This document shows, in pieces, positions 25,282-35,975 of a stretch of 64,000 nt of DNA. Within the stretch, counting starts at the first letter, position 1; every line of letters starts with the position of its first letter. A program made the position numbers and the translations under genes. The stretch lies in NCBI GenBank assembly GCA_019636475.1, contig JAHBXN010000004.1, positions 186,001-250,000 on the forward strand, read 5' to 3'. This DNA comes from Phycisphaerae bacterium. GTDB lineage: Bacteria > Planctomycetota > Phycisphaerae > UBA1845 > UTPLA1. Under the pieces are notes generated by a model. The model did no database searches. It was not told the DNA's origin and worked only from the letters and a program-made list of their open reading frames with translations.

Positions 25282-28200
25282 TTAATCGTCATAATCGGAG
25301 TCGTTCGGATCCGATGTTTCGATGAGACACTCTTCAACCGTTTCCCTGAGGTCGACCGTTTCGAAAGGAGGTCGCAGGAATCGGCAATTATCCAAGCCCG
25401 ATCTTCTTAAGTTTACCGACAATGTCCGGGCAATTGCAATGATTTGCAGATTCGGCACCGCTCGTCGGAGGGTGGCGACCCGCTGCACTCCTGCGGCGGT
25501 GGTGGCGTCGAAATTGATGACCATCACCGGAATCCAGTTCGGCCGGTTCTCTGCCAATTCGATGGCCTGATCGAGCTCCGCGAACGATTTGACTTCACAG
25601 CCGATTGTGCGAAGGGTCGAGACCACGATCGAACGTTTGTGGGGATCGCGTTCCACGACGATGACCAGCCGGCCCGCGAATCGATTGGAAGCCCGAGAGT
25701 CATTCGCGGAGTGGTTGGTCTCCGACGGCGGCTCGCAGCAAGGCAGGATCATTCGGATTGTCGTTCCTGCGCCGACCTGCGAAAGCACCTGAATTGTCCC
25801 GCCAATTTCTTCGACCATTCGATGGATGATCGACAAACCGAGGCCCGTGCCTTTGCCCGGCTCCTTCGTGGTGAAGAACGGCTCGAAGATTCGTTCGAGG
25901 TGTTCCTGTGGGATTCCACAGCCCGTGTCTTCGACCGCGAGGACTGCGACTGTCAGGCCGGCATCAATTCGACCGTCTGCACCAGTGAGCCATTCGTTTC
26001 CGCAGACCTTCAGACTGATCGATAAATCTCCGCCGTCCGGCATCGCATCCTGTGCGTTGAATGCGAGGTGGAAAATCGCCTGGCCGATTTCGGTCGGTCG
26101 TCCAAGGATCCAGATGCACTGGTCGAGCGGAAGCTCGGATCTGAAGACGATTCGGCCGGAGAGTCCGTGCCCAAGTATTTTTACTGTGTCGAGTGCGACT
26201 TGGGTCAGGTCGAATTTCTGCTGGGACAGTGGTGTATTTCGACTGAAAGTCAGGAGGGAACTAAGCACGCCCTGCGCATGTTTCGCTGTGGCTTTGAGGC
26301 TATCGAGGGGTTGACGTGAAGGGTGGCTGTCGGACAGATAGCGTAACGCAGCCTCGGTGTTGATCGAAATCATCGTGAGCAGATCGGTGAATTCATGAGC
26401 AATTCCGCTGGCAAGTGTTCCGACCGCCTGCATTTTCGCGGAGCGAATCAACTGCTGCTCAATCATCCGTTTCTCGGCTTCGGCTTTCTTTCTGTCCGTG
26501 ATGTTGCGGTTGACAGAGACCGTGCCGTTTCGTCGGCCGTTCTCGTCATACATGGGGACCAGAAATGCCTCACAATATCCCTCGGAACCGTCGCGCCGAA
26601 TGAAGCGAATCTCACCAGACCAGGGATGGCCTGCAAGTAGTTCCGATTGAATTCGCTCAGTGAGTTTTCGCGCATCGTCAGGATGATTCAGCATCTCCGG
26701 TGAATTGCCGATCATCGATTCGCGCGAATACCCGAACATCTGCTCTGCTCCTGGATTGGCGTCGATGATGATTCCATCGGTGTTGGTTAAGAGCACTCCG
26801 TCGTACATGTTGTCAAAAACAAGGGCTTGCCTGCGGAGTCGCTCCTCGGCCAGCTTTCGTTGCGTGATGTCATTCAACGAGCCGGCCATCCGCCGAATCT
26901 GTCCGTCATCGGTCCATCGGGCCTGACCGCGGGCCTGGTACCAACGGTATTCCTCGGATCGAGTTCGGAGGCGGTACTCGATTTCATACGGAACCCGTCG
27001 AACGATGTGATCCTCGAGAGCCGACATCACGCGATCGACGTCTTCCGGATGCAGACGCTCAGACCATGAACCGAGCACGTCGGGAAATTCGTGTTCCTCG
27101 AATCCGAGCAGTTGTTTGAAGCGAGATGAATAATAGATCGGTGTCTGTGGAGACGACCACATGACACCGGGCATCACGATTGCATCCCAGAGCCCGTCAA
27201 TCGAACCGGCTGCAACCAATTCGAATCGATCAATGCTGTCGCGGAGCAATTGCTCGGTCGTCTTCTGTGCGGTGATGTCGGTGAGAATGCCGTTCCAGAT
27301 GATATCGCCTTCTGTATCGGCCGGTTCCGGTCTTGAGTGGCCGCGGAGCCACTTCAACTCTCCGTCGGGCGTGCGAATACGGAATTCATGGTTCCAGGGT
27401 TCGCCTCGCGCGGCTGACAGTCGAATACTCTTCTCCATCGGTGCGACGTCTTCAGGCACGATCTGCGACCATGTAAGTTGAAAGTCCTTTACGAGTTCAT
27501 GGGCCGGCACACCATATAGCTCAAACGCGCCTCGGCTCATGAAATCGAACGACTGAGAGCCGTCCCTTCGAATTCGGTACTTGTAGACCGCTCCCGGCAC
27601 GGCATCGGTGGTGCTCTGGAGCAATCGTTCGCTCTCGCGAATGCGTTGCTCCGCCAGTTTCTGCTCTGTGAAATCGGTGGCGATGCCTAGAACCTGAGGT
27701 CGGCCGTCCGCTCCCGGAAGCGGAACGCGGGCCACATGATACCAGGTTGTGCGACCGTCTCGATGGACGGTGCATTCGTCCGTCACCGAACTTGTTCCGT
27801 ACGCGATGCGCGACCATTGCTCTGCGTTGCTCTCCGCCGGAAACAAATCATCGACCAGTTTGGGTGTGGTTGAGTCTGGCGCGGACTCGGCCATTCGATT
27901 CGAAAAGACAGTTTGTCCTTTTGAATCCTTGATGAAAATCAGACTCGGCGAGTACTCCAGAACACGTTCCAGAAATTGCCGCGTCGTTTGCAAGGACTCC
28001 GTTCGTTCACGAACGCGCTGCTCGAGTTCCTCATTCGCTCGACGCAATGCATCCTCAGCCTGCTTGCGCGCAGTGATGTCGGTCGCCACACCTAGCACGC
28101 CGAATGGTACGCCGTCGTTATTCAAGAGCGGAAGCTTGATGGTCTCCAGGTGTCTGCGACTCCCTGTTCGGTCAGTGACGGTTTCTTCGACTTTCTGCTT

Positions 28201-31200
28201 CTGTCGGCTCTCGATCGCCCGTTGATCAATCTCTCGGAAGTAGGCCACTTCATCCGGTTTGGTGTTGAAATCTGAATCAAGTTTGCCCAGCAGGTCGGCT
28301 GTGGTCGTGCCGTAGAAGTCGGCGACGGCTTGGTTGGCCAGCGTGAAACGGCCCAGAAGGTCCTTGGCGAAGATGATGTGGGGATTGACGTCGATCAGTT
28401 GATGCAGGAAGCGACGATGCCGTTCGAGCTCGCGTTCGTACTGCATGTTTTCAGTGATATCCTCGGAGACCGTCAGCAGGCATTGGCGTCCTGCCTGCGC
28501 GAAACTCTCAGCGGCGATGCGGCAGATCCGATCCTGGCCGGTTTTTGTTCGCAGCGTCGTCGTGAAGCCGCTCACGGTCTCGCCGTTGTTGAGCTTTTCG
28601 ATCATTTTGGCACGCTCATCGATGTTGCGCCATTCAATCACGGACAATTCCGGCCGGCCAACCAGTTCGTCGCGTGTGTATCCAAACAGGTCGATATGGG
28701 CGTCGTTGACGTTAAGAATGACGCCGTCGGTGAGGCTGCTTACGATCATGGCGATCGGGCTTCGGTGGAAGATGGTCGAGAAACGCTGTTCCGACTCTCG
28801 CAGCGCTGCTTCGACCTCGCAGCGTACCTGAATCTCCGCTTTCAGTGATTCGTTGGCCGCAGTCAGCTTCGCGGTCCGATCTGCTACAGCCGACTCCAAC
28901 TCGGCTCGCAATGCCTTCTCGTCCGCCGCGGCGCGCTTCTCGGCCGTGATGTCGACCATCAAGCCTGAAATCAGGCCGACGTTTTCACCCCCGGCCTCAT
29001 CACCGCCGACCACCCCGGCGATGTGTCTTACCCAGCGTAATTCGCCTGAAGCGCATCGAATGCGATGGTCGGCGACGCAGTGTTCACCGCGTGCGCGGGC
29101 CTTGACCCAGAGCGAACGGATCGAGAGGGCGTCCTCAGCCGGGAAAACGGATTGCCACACAGCGTCTTGTGTCCACACCGAAGAGTCGTGGCCGAGCAGT
29201 GTCAGCGACTGGGGACCGACATATCTGAAACTGGATTCGCTCGCCGAAGCTTGATACGGAATGACGCTGAGCGATTCCACGAGCGTTCGGAAGCGCCGCT
29301 CGCTATTCTCGATCCGTTTTCGGTAGTGTGTCCGCCTCTTGACGAGATAGACGCCACCACCTAGCGTTCCGATGAATATCGTTCCCATCGCAGTCAGAAA
29401 CCCGCCGTGACGCCACAGTGGTGGCACTACCGTAAAAACGGTGCTGGCGGGCTGGCTGATCGCACCTTCAATTCCCCTGGCTTGAAATTCGGCGATATAA
29501 ACGCCGGCCGGCAGTTGCGGCAGTCTGACGCGCTGCTCAGTGCTCCAGTCCGACCAATGTTCGGAATGTCCCCTGATTCGATACTGGTATTTTGTGCCGA
29601 TCTTCTGACGCTGCCCGAGCGGAATCACTTCCGCAACGAGCCCCTGGTCGCTGGACGGAATTTCCATTCGGCCTTCTTCGCTGCGCGTTAGCGTGTCGCC
29701 GAGGCTCCACATCTGCATAGTGATGCGCGGCGGTTCGCGCTTGCAATCCATTTCGCTGTAGTTGATTCGAGCCAGTCCGTGCGTCGTTCCTGCGAACATG
29801 AGGTCGGAGCCGATGGGGACCAAGGCGCGAACGTCGTCGCTGGGAAGTCCATCTGCGCGTGTGATGCGATGGAGGTGCTGCTGCGCGAGATAGACAATTC
29901 CGAAATCGGTTCCGAACCAGACTGTGCCGTTGGGAAGGGCTGAAATGCACTGCACCAGCCTGAGGTCGTCAATCCGCTCGACCGTTTCCAGGCTATCCAA
30001 TCTGATACGTATGGCGGAACGCCTCGTGCCCGCCCAGATATCGCCGTTGACCTCGCCTCCGAGGCTCACGAAACTCGAATCAGTTTCGATCCATTGCCAA
30101 TCTTCGTCCTTCTTGACGGCGATTCCGTGCTGGGTCCCAACGATCAGGCGGCCGCTTTTGTCGATGAAAATCGCGTTGATTTTCGAATCTGCCTCCGGTT
30201 TCAGCGGAATCTGTACAATCGTATCTCCATCGATTCTGAAGAGGCCATCCGATGTCGCGACGATCGGGCGATCGGAATGATCGATCGCGATCCCCAGAAT
30301 CGTTCCCGGCACGGCGTGGGTTGCTCCGGTCTCCAGGCATACGGCTCCGGATCGGCAGGCGATCCAGGTTCTTCCTTTCGAATCGGAGGCGATCGCGCTG
30401 GCGTGCGTGAACTCGTCGCTGGGAAGCCCCCGCTCAGATTCCAAGTCGAACATGCAATATCCCCGCAGGGACCCGACCACGAGTGCGGCATCGCCGGACT
30501 TGGCCAGAGAGGCGACGAACGGGCTTGTGAGGCCATCCTCGATGCTGAAACTTCGGATCTCCGGCGAGCGCAGCAGATATGCTCCGCCGCCAAAAGTGCC
30601 GATCCAGATTTGATCATCGAAGTCTATCAACACAGCGTGGACGTCATCCTGAAGTAGACCATTGTGCCGATCGATGGCCTCGAACCGGTTATTTCGAAAC
30701 CGGAACACGCCACGCTCCGTGCCGATCCAGATTTCACCATTTGCTCGTTCGGCAATGGAATTGACTTCATCATTGAGCAGGCCGTCAGCCGCGGTGTATT
30801 TGCGGATTCCGTCCGCGTTCAGTCGGTAGAGCCCGGGCTTACCACGGTGTCCCACCCAGATCGCGCCGTTTGCGCCATGGTGCAGACGCAGTGTTCGGCC
30901 TTCGATCTCATCCCGGAGGTGGAATTGCTCACCATCCGGCCGAATCTCGATAAGCTCCTCGACGGTCCCAACCCAGATGGTTTGATCGACAAGCAGAAAG
31001 TCCTCAACTCGCATTCCCGTGGTGCGTTCGATCAAAGTCACGGAGTGGGTGTCTCCGTTCGCCGCCAATCGATGCAGTCCGTCAATTGTTCCGGCCCAGA
31101 CCGTTCCGTCCGGCATGCGCTTCAGGCGATTGATCGGCAGAGTTGCCAGTTGCGGCGGAACGGGCCTTGGTTCGAGCGATTCCATGTCGAGTGCCAGGAG

Positions 31201-31545
31201 TCCGTGGCCCGTACCTATCCAGAGCGTACCCGATGTGTCAGAAGCGATGGTGTGCGCACTGCGTCCCCAATCTGACGAGATGTTGGACGGTGAACGACCC
31301 GTCGGCGCACTGACCAATTCGAAGCCGTTGGTTCTCCATCGCCACACGCCCATCTCGCTACCGAGCCAGATTTCGCCGGATGAATCTTCGTGGATATCGT
31401 AGACAATCACTCCCTGAAGCAGGTCAAAGCTCGAAAGTGGAAAGTTGGCGGCGAAGGTCGAATGCGGCAGCCACAGGAACGCCGCCGAGGCAGTCATTCG
31501 GATGAGCAACGTTACCCGATGGGGGACGTGTGTCAGCGCGGTCAT
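25282..31545 (-). CDS. Propeller/seven-PAS sensor histidine kinase with degenerate receiver
   Basis: The protein has about 2087 residues from the ATG at 31545; the exact start is uncertain, as no clear ribosome-binding site is seen. An N-terminal signal leads into a periplasmic beta-propeller of two-component-regulator repeats (IWLGSEMGVWRW, LWIGTGHGLLAL, IWIGTERGVFRF), then a Y_Y_Y-like domain and one transmembrane helix near 715-735. Seven PAS domains (about 745-1690) follow. The kinase core has His1717 in the H-box GIAHEFTDLL, the N-box NAQDAM, and ATP lids DTGCGIP and GKGTGLGLS. The C-terminal receiver lacks its phosphorylation residues (Asn2011 in place of Asp), so it probably cannot accept phosphate. 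It forms an operon with the downstream NarL-type regulator. Confidence 0.9.
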   Translation of the reverse strand: MTALTHVPHRVTLLIRMTASAAFLWLPHSTFAANFPLSSFDLLQGVIVYDIHEDSSGEIWLGSEMGVWRWRTNGFELVSAPTGRSPSNISSDWGRSAHTIASDTSGTLWIGTGHGLLALDMESLEPRPVPPQLATLPINRLKRMPDGTVWAGTIDGLHRLAANGDTHSVTLIERTTGMRVEDFLLVDQTIWVGTVEELIEIRPDGEQFHLRDEIEGRTLRLHHGANGAIWVGHRGKPGLYRLNADGIRKYTAADGLLNDEVNSIAERANGEIWIGTERGVFRFRNNRFEAIDRHNGLLQDDVHAVLIDFDDQIWIGTFGGGAYLLRSPEIRSFSIEDGLTSPFVASLAKSGDAALVVGSLRGYCMFDLESERGLPSDEFTHASAIASDSKGRTWIACRSGAVCLETGATHAVPGTILGIAIDHSDRPIVATSDGLFRIDGDTIVQIPLKPEADSKINAIFIDKSGRLIVGTQHGIAVKKDEDWQWIETDSSFVSLGGEVNGDIWAGTRRSAIRIRLDSLETVERIDDLRLVQCISALPNGTVWFGTDFGIVYLAQQHLHRITRADGLPSDDVRALVPIGSDLMFAGTTHGLARINYSEMDCKREPPRITMQMWSLGDTLTRSEEGRMEIPSSDQGLVAEVIPLGQRQKIGTKYQYRIRGHSEHWSDWSTEQRVRLPQLPAGVYIAEFQARGIEGAISQPASTVFTVVPPLWRHGGFLTAMGTIFIGTLGGGVYLVKRRTHYRKRIENSERRFRTLVESLSVIPYQASASESSFRYVGPQSLTLLGHDSSVWTQDAVWQSVFPAEDALSIRSLWVKARARGEHCVADHRIRCASGELRWVRHIAGVVGGDEAGGENVGLISGLMVDITAEKRAAADEKALRAELESAVADRTAKLTAANESLKAEIQVRCEVEAALRESEQRFSTIFHRSPIAMIVSSLTDGVILNVNDAHIDLFGYTRDELVGRPELSVIEWRNIDERAKMIEKLNNGETVSGFTTTLRTKTGQDRICRIAAESFAQAGRQCLLTVSEDITENMQYERELERHRRFLHQLIDVNPHIIFAKDLLGRFTLANQAVADFYGTTTADLLGKLDSDFNTKPDEVAYFREIDQRAIESRQKQKVEETVTDRTGSRRHLETIKLPLLNNDGVPFGVLGVATDITARKQAEDALRRANEELEQRVRERTESLQTTRQFLERVLEYSPSLIFIKDSKGQTVFSNRMAESAPDSTTPKLVDDLFPAESNAEQWSRIAYGTSSVTDECTVHRDGRTTWYHVARVPLPGADGRPQVLGIATDFTEQKLAEQRIRESERLLQSTTDAVPGAVYKYRIRRDGSQSFDFMSRGAFELYGVPAHELVKDFQLTWSQIVPEDVAPMEKSIRLSAARGEPWNHEFRIRTPDGELKWLRGHSRPEPADTEGDIIWNGILTDITAQKTTEQLLRDSIDRFELVAAGSIDGLWDAIVMPGVMWSSPQTPIYYSSRFKQLLGFEEHEFPDVLGSWSERLHPEDVDRVMSALEDHIVRRVPYEIEYRLRTRSEEYRWYQARGQARWTDDGQIRRMAGSLNDITQRKLAEERLRRQALVFDNMYDGVLLTNTDGIIIDANPGAEQMFGYSRESMIGNSPEMLNHPDDARKLTERIQSELLAGHPWSGEIRFIRRDGSEGYCEAFLVPMYDENGRRNGTVSVNRNITDRKKAEAEKRMIEQQLIRSAKMQAVGTLASGIAHEFTDLLTMISINTEAALRYLSDSHPSRQPLDSLKATAKHAQGVLSSLLTFSRNTPLSQQKFDLTQVALDTVKILGHGLSGRIVFRSELPLDQCIWILGRPTEIGQAIFHLAFNAQDAMPDGGDLSISLKVCGNEWLTGADGRIDAGLTVAVLAVEDTGCGIPQEHLERIFEPFFTTKEPGKGTGLGLSIIHRMVEEIGGTIQVLSQVGAGTTIRMILPCCEPPSETNHSANDSRASNRFAGRLVIVVERDPHKRSIVVSTLRTIGCEVKSFAELDQAIELAENRPNWIPVMVINFDATTAAGVQRVATLRRAVPNLQIIAIARTLSVNLRRSGLDNCRFLRPPFETVDLRETVEECLIETSDPNDSDYDD

Positions 31546-31754
31546 GGTCGTGCATCCATGCGGCGAGCGCGGTCGCCGTGGCGAGGAAAAAAAACACGAC
31601 GGGCCGGTCTTCACCGTGGGAAGAACGGAGATCGAATTTCTGATTGCAATAGGTCTGCGCCCGAAGCGGATATGATATCGGAAGGAGTGTGTCTCCGCAA
31701 CTTGTCACCGGTCGGACACGATTTGGGTAGTCCGCGATAAAGTCCGGAAATGCA

Positions 31755-31781
31755 GAGGTCGGCGCATGTCGCGCCGACCTC
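31755..31781 (-). terminator. Hairpin downstream of prkA
   Basis: Perfect 11-bp arms GAGGTCGGCGC and GCGCCGACCTC around a 5-nt loop lie 40 nt past the prkA stop codon. The downstream minus-strand sequence (TGCATTTCC) is only weakly T-rich, so it may terminate or simply stabilise the transcript end. Confidence 0.5.
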
Positions 31782-31820
31782 GTGAATTTGACGGCAACCT
31801 GAGTGAGGCGGGGCCTTCGA

Positions 31821-33884
31821 CTAGTCCTCGCTCTTGGCATCGCCTCGGGCGAAGATGCTCGCCACATAGTTCAGCACGTCTGTCGCGCTTTGCTCGTTGT
31901 AGCCGAAGTACTTGATCAACCGCTGCTTCACCACGTCGATCTTGGCTTGGGTTTCGTCATCGACGACGCCGCTTACGACATTCTTCAGCTTGATCGTGTC
32001 GCGTTGATCTTCGAAGAGCTTCAACTCGAGCGCCTTATGCAGCCGGGCGTTGGTGTTGTAGTCAAACTTCTTGCCATCGAGAGACAAGGCCCCGATGTAA
32101 TTCATGATCTCCTGCCGGAAGTCGTCCTTTCGGCTGTCGGGGATGTCTATCTTCTCTTCGATTGATCGCATCAGCCGTTCATCCGGATCCTCATCGCGAC
32201 CGGTGTACTTGTTGCGAACCTTTTCTCGCTGGGTGTAGGCGCGAACGTTTTCGATGTAGTTCGACGCAAGCCTGCGGATCGCGTCTTCGTCGGCGCTGAT
32301 CGCTCGCTGCACTTCGGACTTGAGGATGTCCTCATACTCCTCGCGAACGACGTTGAGCAGTTCCTTGTATTCCTTCTTCAGGTCCTCGTCGCTGATCAGC
32401 GAGTGATGGGATAGTCCGCCTTCGAGTTCATTCATCACCATGAACGGGTTGATACCCTTCTCCTTGATGCCTTGATCACTGACGAGTGCGTTTGAGATCT
32501 TGTCCTGGATGTATCGTGGGCTGATGCCCTGCATCCCTTCGCGTGGCGCTTCCTCCATCAGTTCTCGAACGCTGTCTTCAGTAAAGCCAGGAATGCTCTT
32601 GCCGTTGTACAGCTTCAGTTTCTGCAAGCGAGTGAGGCCGGCCTTTTTCGGCTCTTCGAGTCGCGTCAGCACTGCCCACATCGCGGCGACTTCGACGGTA
32701 TGAGGAGCGATGTGCATGCCGCGGACGCGCTCCTTGTTGAAGTCCTTCTCATATATCTTGATTTCATCATCGAGGACAACATTGTAGGGGACATCGATCT
32801 TGATCGTGCGATCGCGAAAAGCCTCCATCAATTCGTTGCTCTGGAGCTTCTTGTACTCCGGCTCGTTTGTGTGCCCGATGATGACTTCGTCGATGTGGGT
32901 CTGGGCGAACTTCTTCGGCTTGATCATGTGCTCCTGCGACGCGCCAAGCAGGTCGTAGAGAAATGCGACATCCAGCTTCAGCGCTTCGATGAATTCGATC
33001 ATGCCTCGATTGGCGATGTTCAACTCGCCGTCGAAATTGAACGCGCGGGGGTCTGAATCCGAGCCATACTCCGCAATTTTTCGGAAGTTGATGTCGCCGG
33101 TCAGTTCCGTCGAGTCTTGGTTCTTTTCATCTTTGGGCTGGAAGGTGCCGATTCCGCGGCGATCCTTTTCGCTGATCAGAAATCGCTTGACGATGACATG
33201 ATCCATCACCTTGCGCCAGTTTCCGTCGTATCGCTTAAGGAGGTCTTCGAACGTCCTGCGGCAGAACGGATCGAGATCACCGTCGACGCTGATCTGCTGT
33301 TCAGGCGGTAGATTCTCGTTGAGCATGGCGAGCACTTCGCGTCGCGCCGACATGGGGATCAGCTTGAGCGGCTCCTCGTGCATGGGGCAGGGGACGATAT
33401 CGTATTCGCCATCTCCCCGCGGCAGTTTCCATGCGAAGGTGTACATCTTGCCTTCGTCGAGCCGGGAGTAGTATTCAATGCCCTTCTTGAGCAGGCGGCA
33501 GATCGTGGATTTTGCCGAGCCAACCGGGCCGTGCAGCAGCAGAATGCGCCGCTCGGTTCCATACCCTTGCGCCGCGGACTTGAAGAAGTCGACGAGGTGC
33601 ATCAAAGACCGCTCGAGGCCGAAGATGCCGTCATCGCCGTGATCGATCGGATCATTGAAGAAGTTGTACTTCACGAACTCTCGGCGGAACTTCGTCCTTC
33701 GTTCGACGCCGAAGTGATTGATCATGTCATAAATCCGCTGAAAGGCGTTGCGGGCGACCTTGGGATTCCGCATGACGATGTCGATGTACTCGTCGAATGT
33801 GCCCTCCCAGTGTTCCTCTCGAAAGCCTTGCGGATCCAGTCGCTTATCCACCAGTTCGTAAACCGAATTCTTGCCGGGCATCAT
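31821..33884 (-). CDS. prkA: Serine protein kinase PrkA (AAA-type)
   Basis: This 687-residue kinase belongs to the PrkA/YeaG family, which couples an N-terminal AAA-like ATPase to a C-terminal kinase-like domain and acts in stress and starvation responses in other bacteria. The P-loop [10 protein letters not shown] lies near residue 120. Matching family features include [39 protein letters not shown] and [13 protein letters not shown]. The ATG at 33884 has GGGAGG 6 nt upstream; an ATG at 33911 in the same frame lacks one. The usual partner genes (yeaH/DUF444 and spoVR) are not adjacent, which is unusual. Confidence 0.95.
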   Translation of the reverse strand: MMPGKNSVYELVDKRLDPQGFREEHWEGTFDEYIDIVMRNPKVARNAFQRIYDMINHFGVERRTKFRREFVKYNFFNDPIDHGDDGIFGLERSLMHLVDFFKSAAQGYGTERRILLLHGPVGSAKSTICRLLKKGIEYYSRLDEGKMYTFAWKLPRGDGEYDIVPCPMHEEPLKLIPMSARREVLAMLNENLPPEQQISVDGDLDPFCRRTFEDLLKRYDGNWRKVMDHVIVKRFLISEKDRRGIGTFQPKDEKNQDSTELTGDINFRKIAEYGSDSDPRAFNFDGELNIANRGMIEFIEALKLDVAFLYDLLGASQEHMIKPKKFAQTHIDEVIIGHTNEPEYKKLQSNELMEAFRDRTIKIDVPYNVVLDDEIKIYEKDFNKERVRGMHIAPHTVEVAAMWAVLTRLEEPKKAGLTRLQKLKLYNGKSIPGFTEDSVRELMEEAPREGMQGISPRYIQDKISNALVSDQGIKEKGINPFMVMNELEGGLSHHSLISDEDLKKEYKELLNVVREEYEDILKSEVQRAISADEDAIRRLASNYIENVRAYTQREKVRNKYTGRDEDPDERLMRSIEEKIDIPDSRKDDFRQEIMNYIGALSLDGKKFDYNTNARLHKALELKLFEDQRDTIKLKNVVSGVVDDETQAKIDVVKQRLIKYFGYNEQSATDVLNYVASIFARGDAKSED

Positions 33885-34090
33885 CAATTGCCTCCCATCA
33901 GGAAACGACATCGCCGACGGCCGGACGTGAGTCGACCGCCTCTTAAAATCGGACGGATAGCTCGCGGCACCGAGCCTGTTGCTCGCAAAAAATGCTTCCC
34001 AATCAAATGATATAGGACGTCATGCCGAAGTCAAGGAAATGCTCGCCGTAAATCGTTAATGCGTATGGACATACGGAGCATGGGAGGTGT

Positions 34091-35722
34091 TCAGGGTTGC
34101 TCGCGGGGAACGATTCGGAAGAGGATCCCGCTGGGAATCAGTCTGAATCGTTCCCGCATCCAGAGCGGAACGTAGTCCGGCAGGTCGGAGCAGACAAAGG
34201 CTTTGCCGGCAAGGACGAACGGTTCGACTGCTTCGGGTGTCCGGTCGATGACGGGCGGAAGCGGAATCGTGTCGTGACCTGTTGTCAGGGTCACGCCCGG
34301 GTAACGGCCGACGATGTCCCGGTAGTAAACGAGAACGTTCTTGATGGTCGTGTCGGCGTAAATCAGGCCGTCGGGTTGGGCAATCGCGAACGCGGCTTCG
34401 GCAAAACGAGTCGCGCTGGTCTCGCCGTTCTTCCAGGGTTGTATGAAATACCGAAGCGTGTCGCGGTAGGGGATGTCGCGCTTCGCACCAATGTCGATCT
34501 TGAACCGATCAAGTGCGAACGGTGCCAGCACGTAGATCGCGACCGGCATCAATGCGAACGCGGTCAACATGAAACGAATTGCGGGTTTGAATGTGACATC
34601 GGAATATGCCGTGACTTCGGCACGATCGTCCCGATTCAGTCTTTCACCTCTGGCGAGGGCAATCGACCCCGATGCAATCGCCAGTGCGGTAATGACGTAG
34701 CAGGGTGTGAAGAAAACGAACTGGTCCGGCACCAGATATCGGAACGCGAAGACAAAATCGACAACGAAGATGAGGGTGGCGAATACTCCGAACCGGCGAT
34801 TGCCCGCACGGCGCCACAGGTTCCAGAATCCAATGGGCGCGAGTGCGAGAAGCGGAGTCGGGAAATTCATTACAAAATACTGGACAGATCGCACAATCTG
34901 CCTCGCCAGGGAAAATGTCGTGGCGAGAACTCGCTGCGAACGATCGGGTGGGCCTACGAGCGATTCCTTCAGTACCAGTAGCGCGCCGCGGCCGGTCGCC
35001 AAATCGTCCATGATTAACAATGTATAAGGTAGCGAACCGATCACAAAAGCCACGACAGCCGGCACGAGCTGGCGGGGCGACAGTTCTCGCGATCGGAGGG
35101 CGGAGACGATCAGGACGACATATGCCGGGGCGTGGAGCAGCGCGAGCAGATGGTTGGAGACACTCAGGCCGTTGACGAATATCGCGGAATAGAGCCAGCA
35201 CGCGCGATTCGTGACAAGGAAGCGTTGCACGAACCATAGTTCAAGCAAGAGGCCCAGGGCGTACAGGTTGTACACTTCCGCAATGACGCTATGGGTCCAG
35301 AATGTGTGGCTGACGGCCAATGCGATCGTCCCGATCACGCCGACGGTGATTGATCGTGTGAGGTTGATCAATAGATGCATCATGACCGCCAGCGAGGCGG
35401 CGCCCACAAATGCTGAGAAAAGATTGACTCTCCACGCAAAGTCGCCAAACGGTATCAGCAGAGTGAAAGTCTTCGCGAGCCAGATATAAAGCGGGTGGGC
35501 AAGCGGCAAGCCGCTGTCGCCGAGGTGGTCGGCAAACCAGACGCGGTGTTGAAACATCGCGCTGTCCTGCCAGAGCAGTCCGGGCGCGCAGGTCAGACCG
35601 TAGAGAATCGCGCCGGCGATGAAAGCGGCCGTGGTGAGTGGAAGTGATGAATCAAAATGCGGCGCGGCGGACGCCGTGCGTGCCTTCGGGCCGGGCGCGG
35701 AGATATTTTGTGAGTCAGACAT
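34091..35722 (-). CDS. DUF2723-family multi-spanning membrane protein (putative glycosyltransferase)
   Basis: This 543-residue protein has about eleven predicted transmembrane helices. The N-terminus (LYGLTCAPGLLWQDSAMFQHRVW) matches the DUF2723 pattern, in which an Asp at the first extracytoplasmic loop resembles the catalytic Asp of protein O-mannosyltransferases/GT-C glycosyltransferases. LAHPLYIWLAK is the second typical block. A soluble C-terminal domain of about 120 residues follows. It overlaps the acyl carrier protein gene by 8 nt, suggesting translational coupling. Glycosyl donor and acceptor unknown; a polyprenyl-linked sugar donor is inferred from family. Confidence 0.75.
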   Translation of the reverse strand: MSDSQNISAPGPKARTASAAPHFDSSLPLTTAAFIAGAILYGLTCAPGLLWQDSAMFQHRVWFADHLGDSGLPLAHPLYIWLAKTFTLLIPFGDFAWRVNLFSAFVGAASLAVMMHLLINLTRSITVGVIGTIALAVSHTFWTHSVIAEVYNLYALGLLLELWFVQRFLVTNRACWLYSAIFVNGLSVSNHLLALLHAPAYVVLIVSALRSRELSPRQLVPAVVAFVIGSLPYTLLIMDDLATGRGALLVLKESLVGPPDRSQRVLATTFSLARQIVRSVQYFVMNFPTPLLALAPIGFWNLWRRAGNRRFGVFATLIFVVDFVFAFRYLVPDQFVFFTPCYVITALAIASGSIALARGERLNRDDRAEVTAYSDVTFKPAIRFMLTAFALMPVAIYVLAPFALDRFKIDIGAKRDIPYRDTLRYFIQPWKNGETSATRFAEAAFAIAQPDGLIYADTTIKNVLVYYRDIVGRYPGVTLTTGHDTIPLPPVIDRTPEAVEPFVLAGKAFVCSDLPDYVPLWMRERFRLIPSGILFRIVPREQP

Positions 35723-35954
35723 TCACGCCGTGTTGTGCGAGCAGGGCTCGGAGCACAGGTATCGATTGGGTTCGTTCGAGATTCTCGGTTGCCAAAGTGA
35801 TGCCGAATTCCTGCTCGAGCGCGCCGATCAGGTTGATGTGGTTCAATGAATCCCACGTGTCCACACGTTCGGGGGTGAGGTCGTCGGTGATGGCACTCTC
35901 GGGAACCTGAAGAATCGCGGCGACGATAGATCGAAATTTTGATGCGTGTTCCAT
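35715..35954 (-). CDS. Acyl carrier protein
   Basis: This 79-residue phosphopantetheine-binding protein has the modification site Ser36 in WDSLNHINLI, followed by EQEFGITLA, both typical of ACP folds. It lies 21 nt after the FkbH gene and overlaps the DUF2723 gene. Its place next to FkbH suggests it carries a glyceryl or other acyl group delivered by FkbH rather than serving bulk fatty-acid synthesis, whose ACP is usually elsewhere beside fabD/fabF. Confidence 0.92.
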   Translation of the reverse strand: MEHASKFRSIVAAILQVPESAITDDLTPERVDTWDSLNHINLIGALEQEFGITLATENLERTQSIPVLRALLAQHGVNV

Positions 35955-35975
35955 TGTGCGTCGTTGAAAAGTAGT

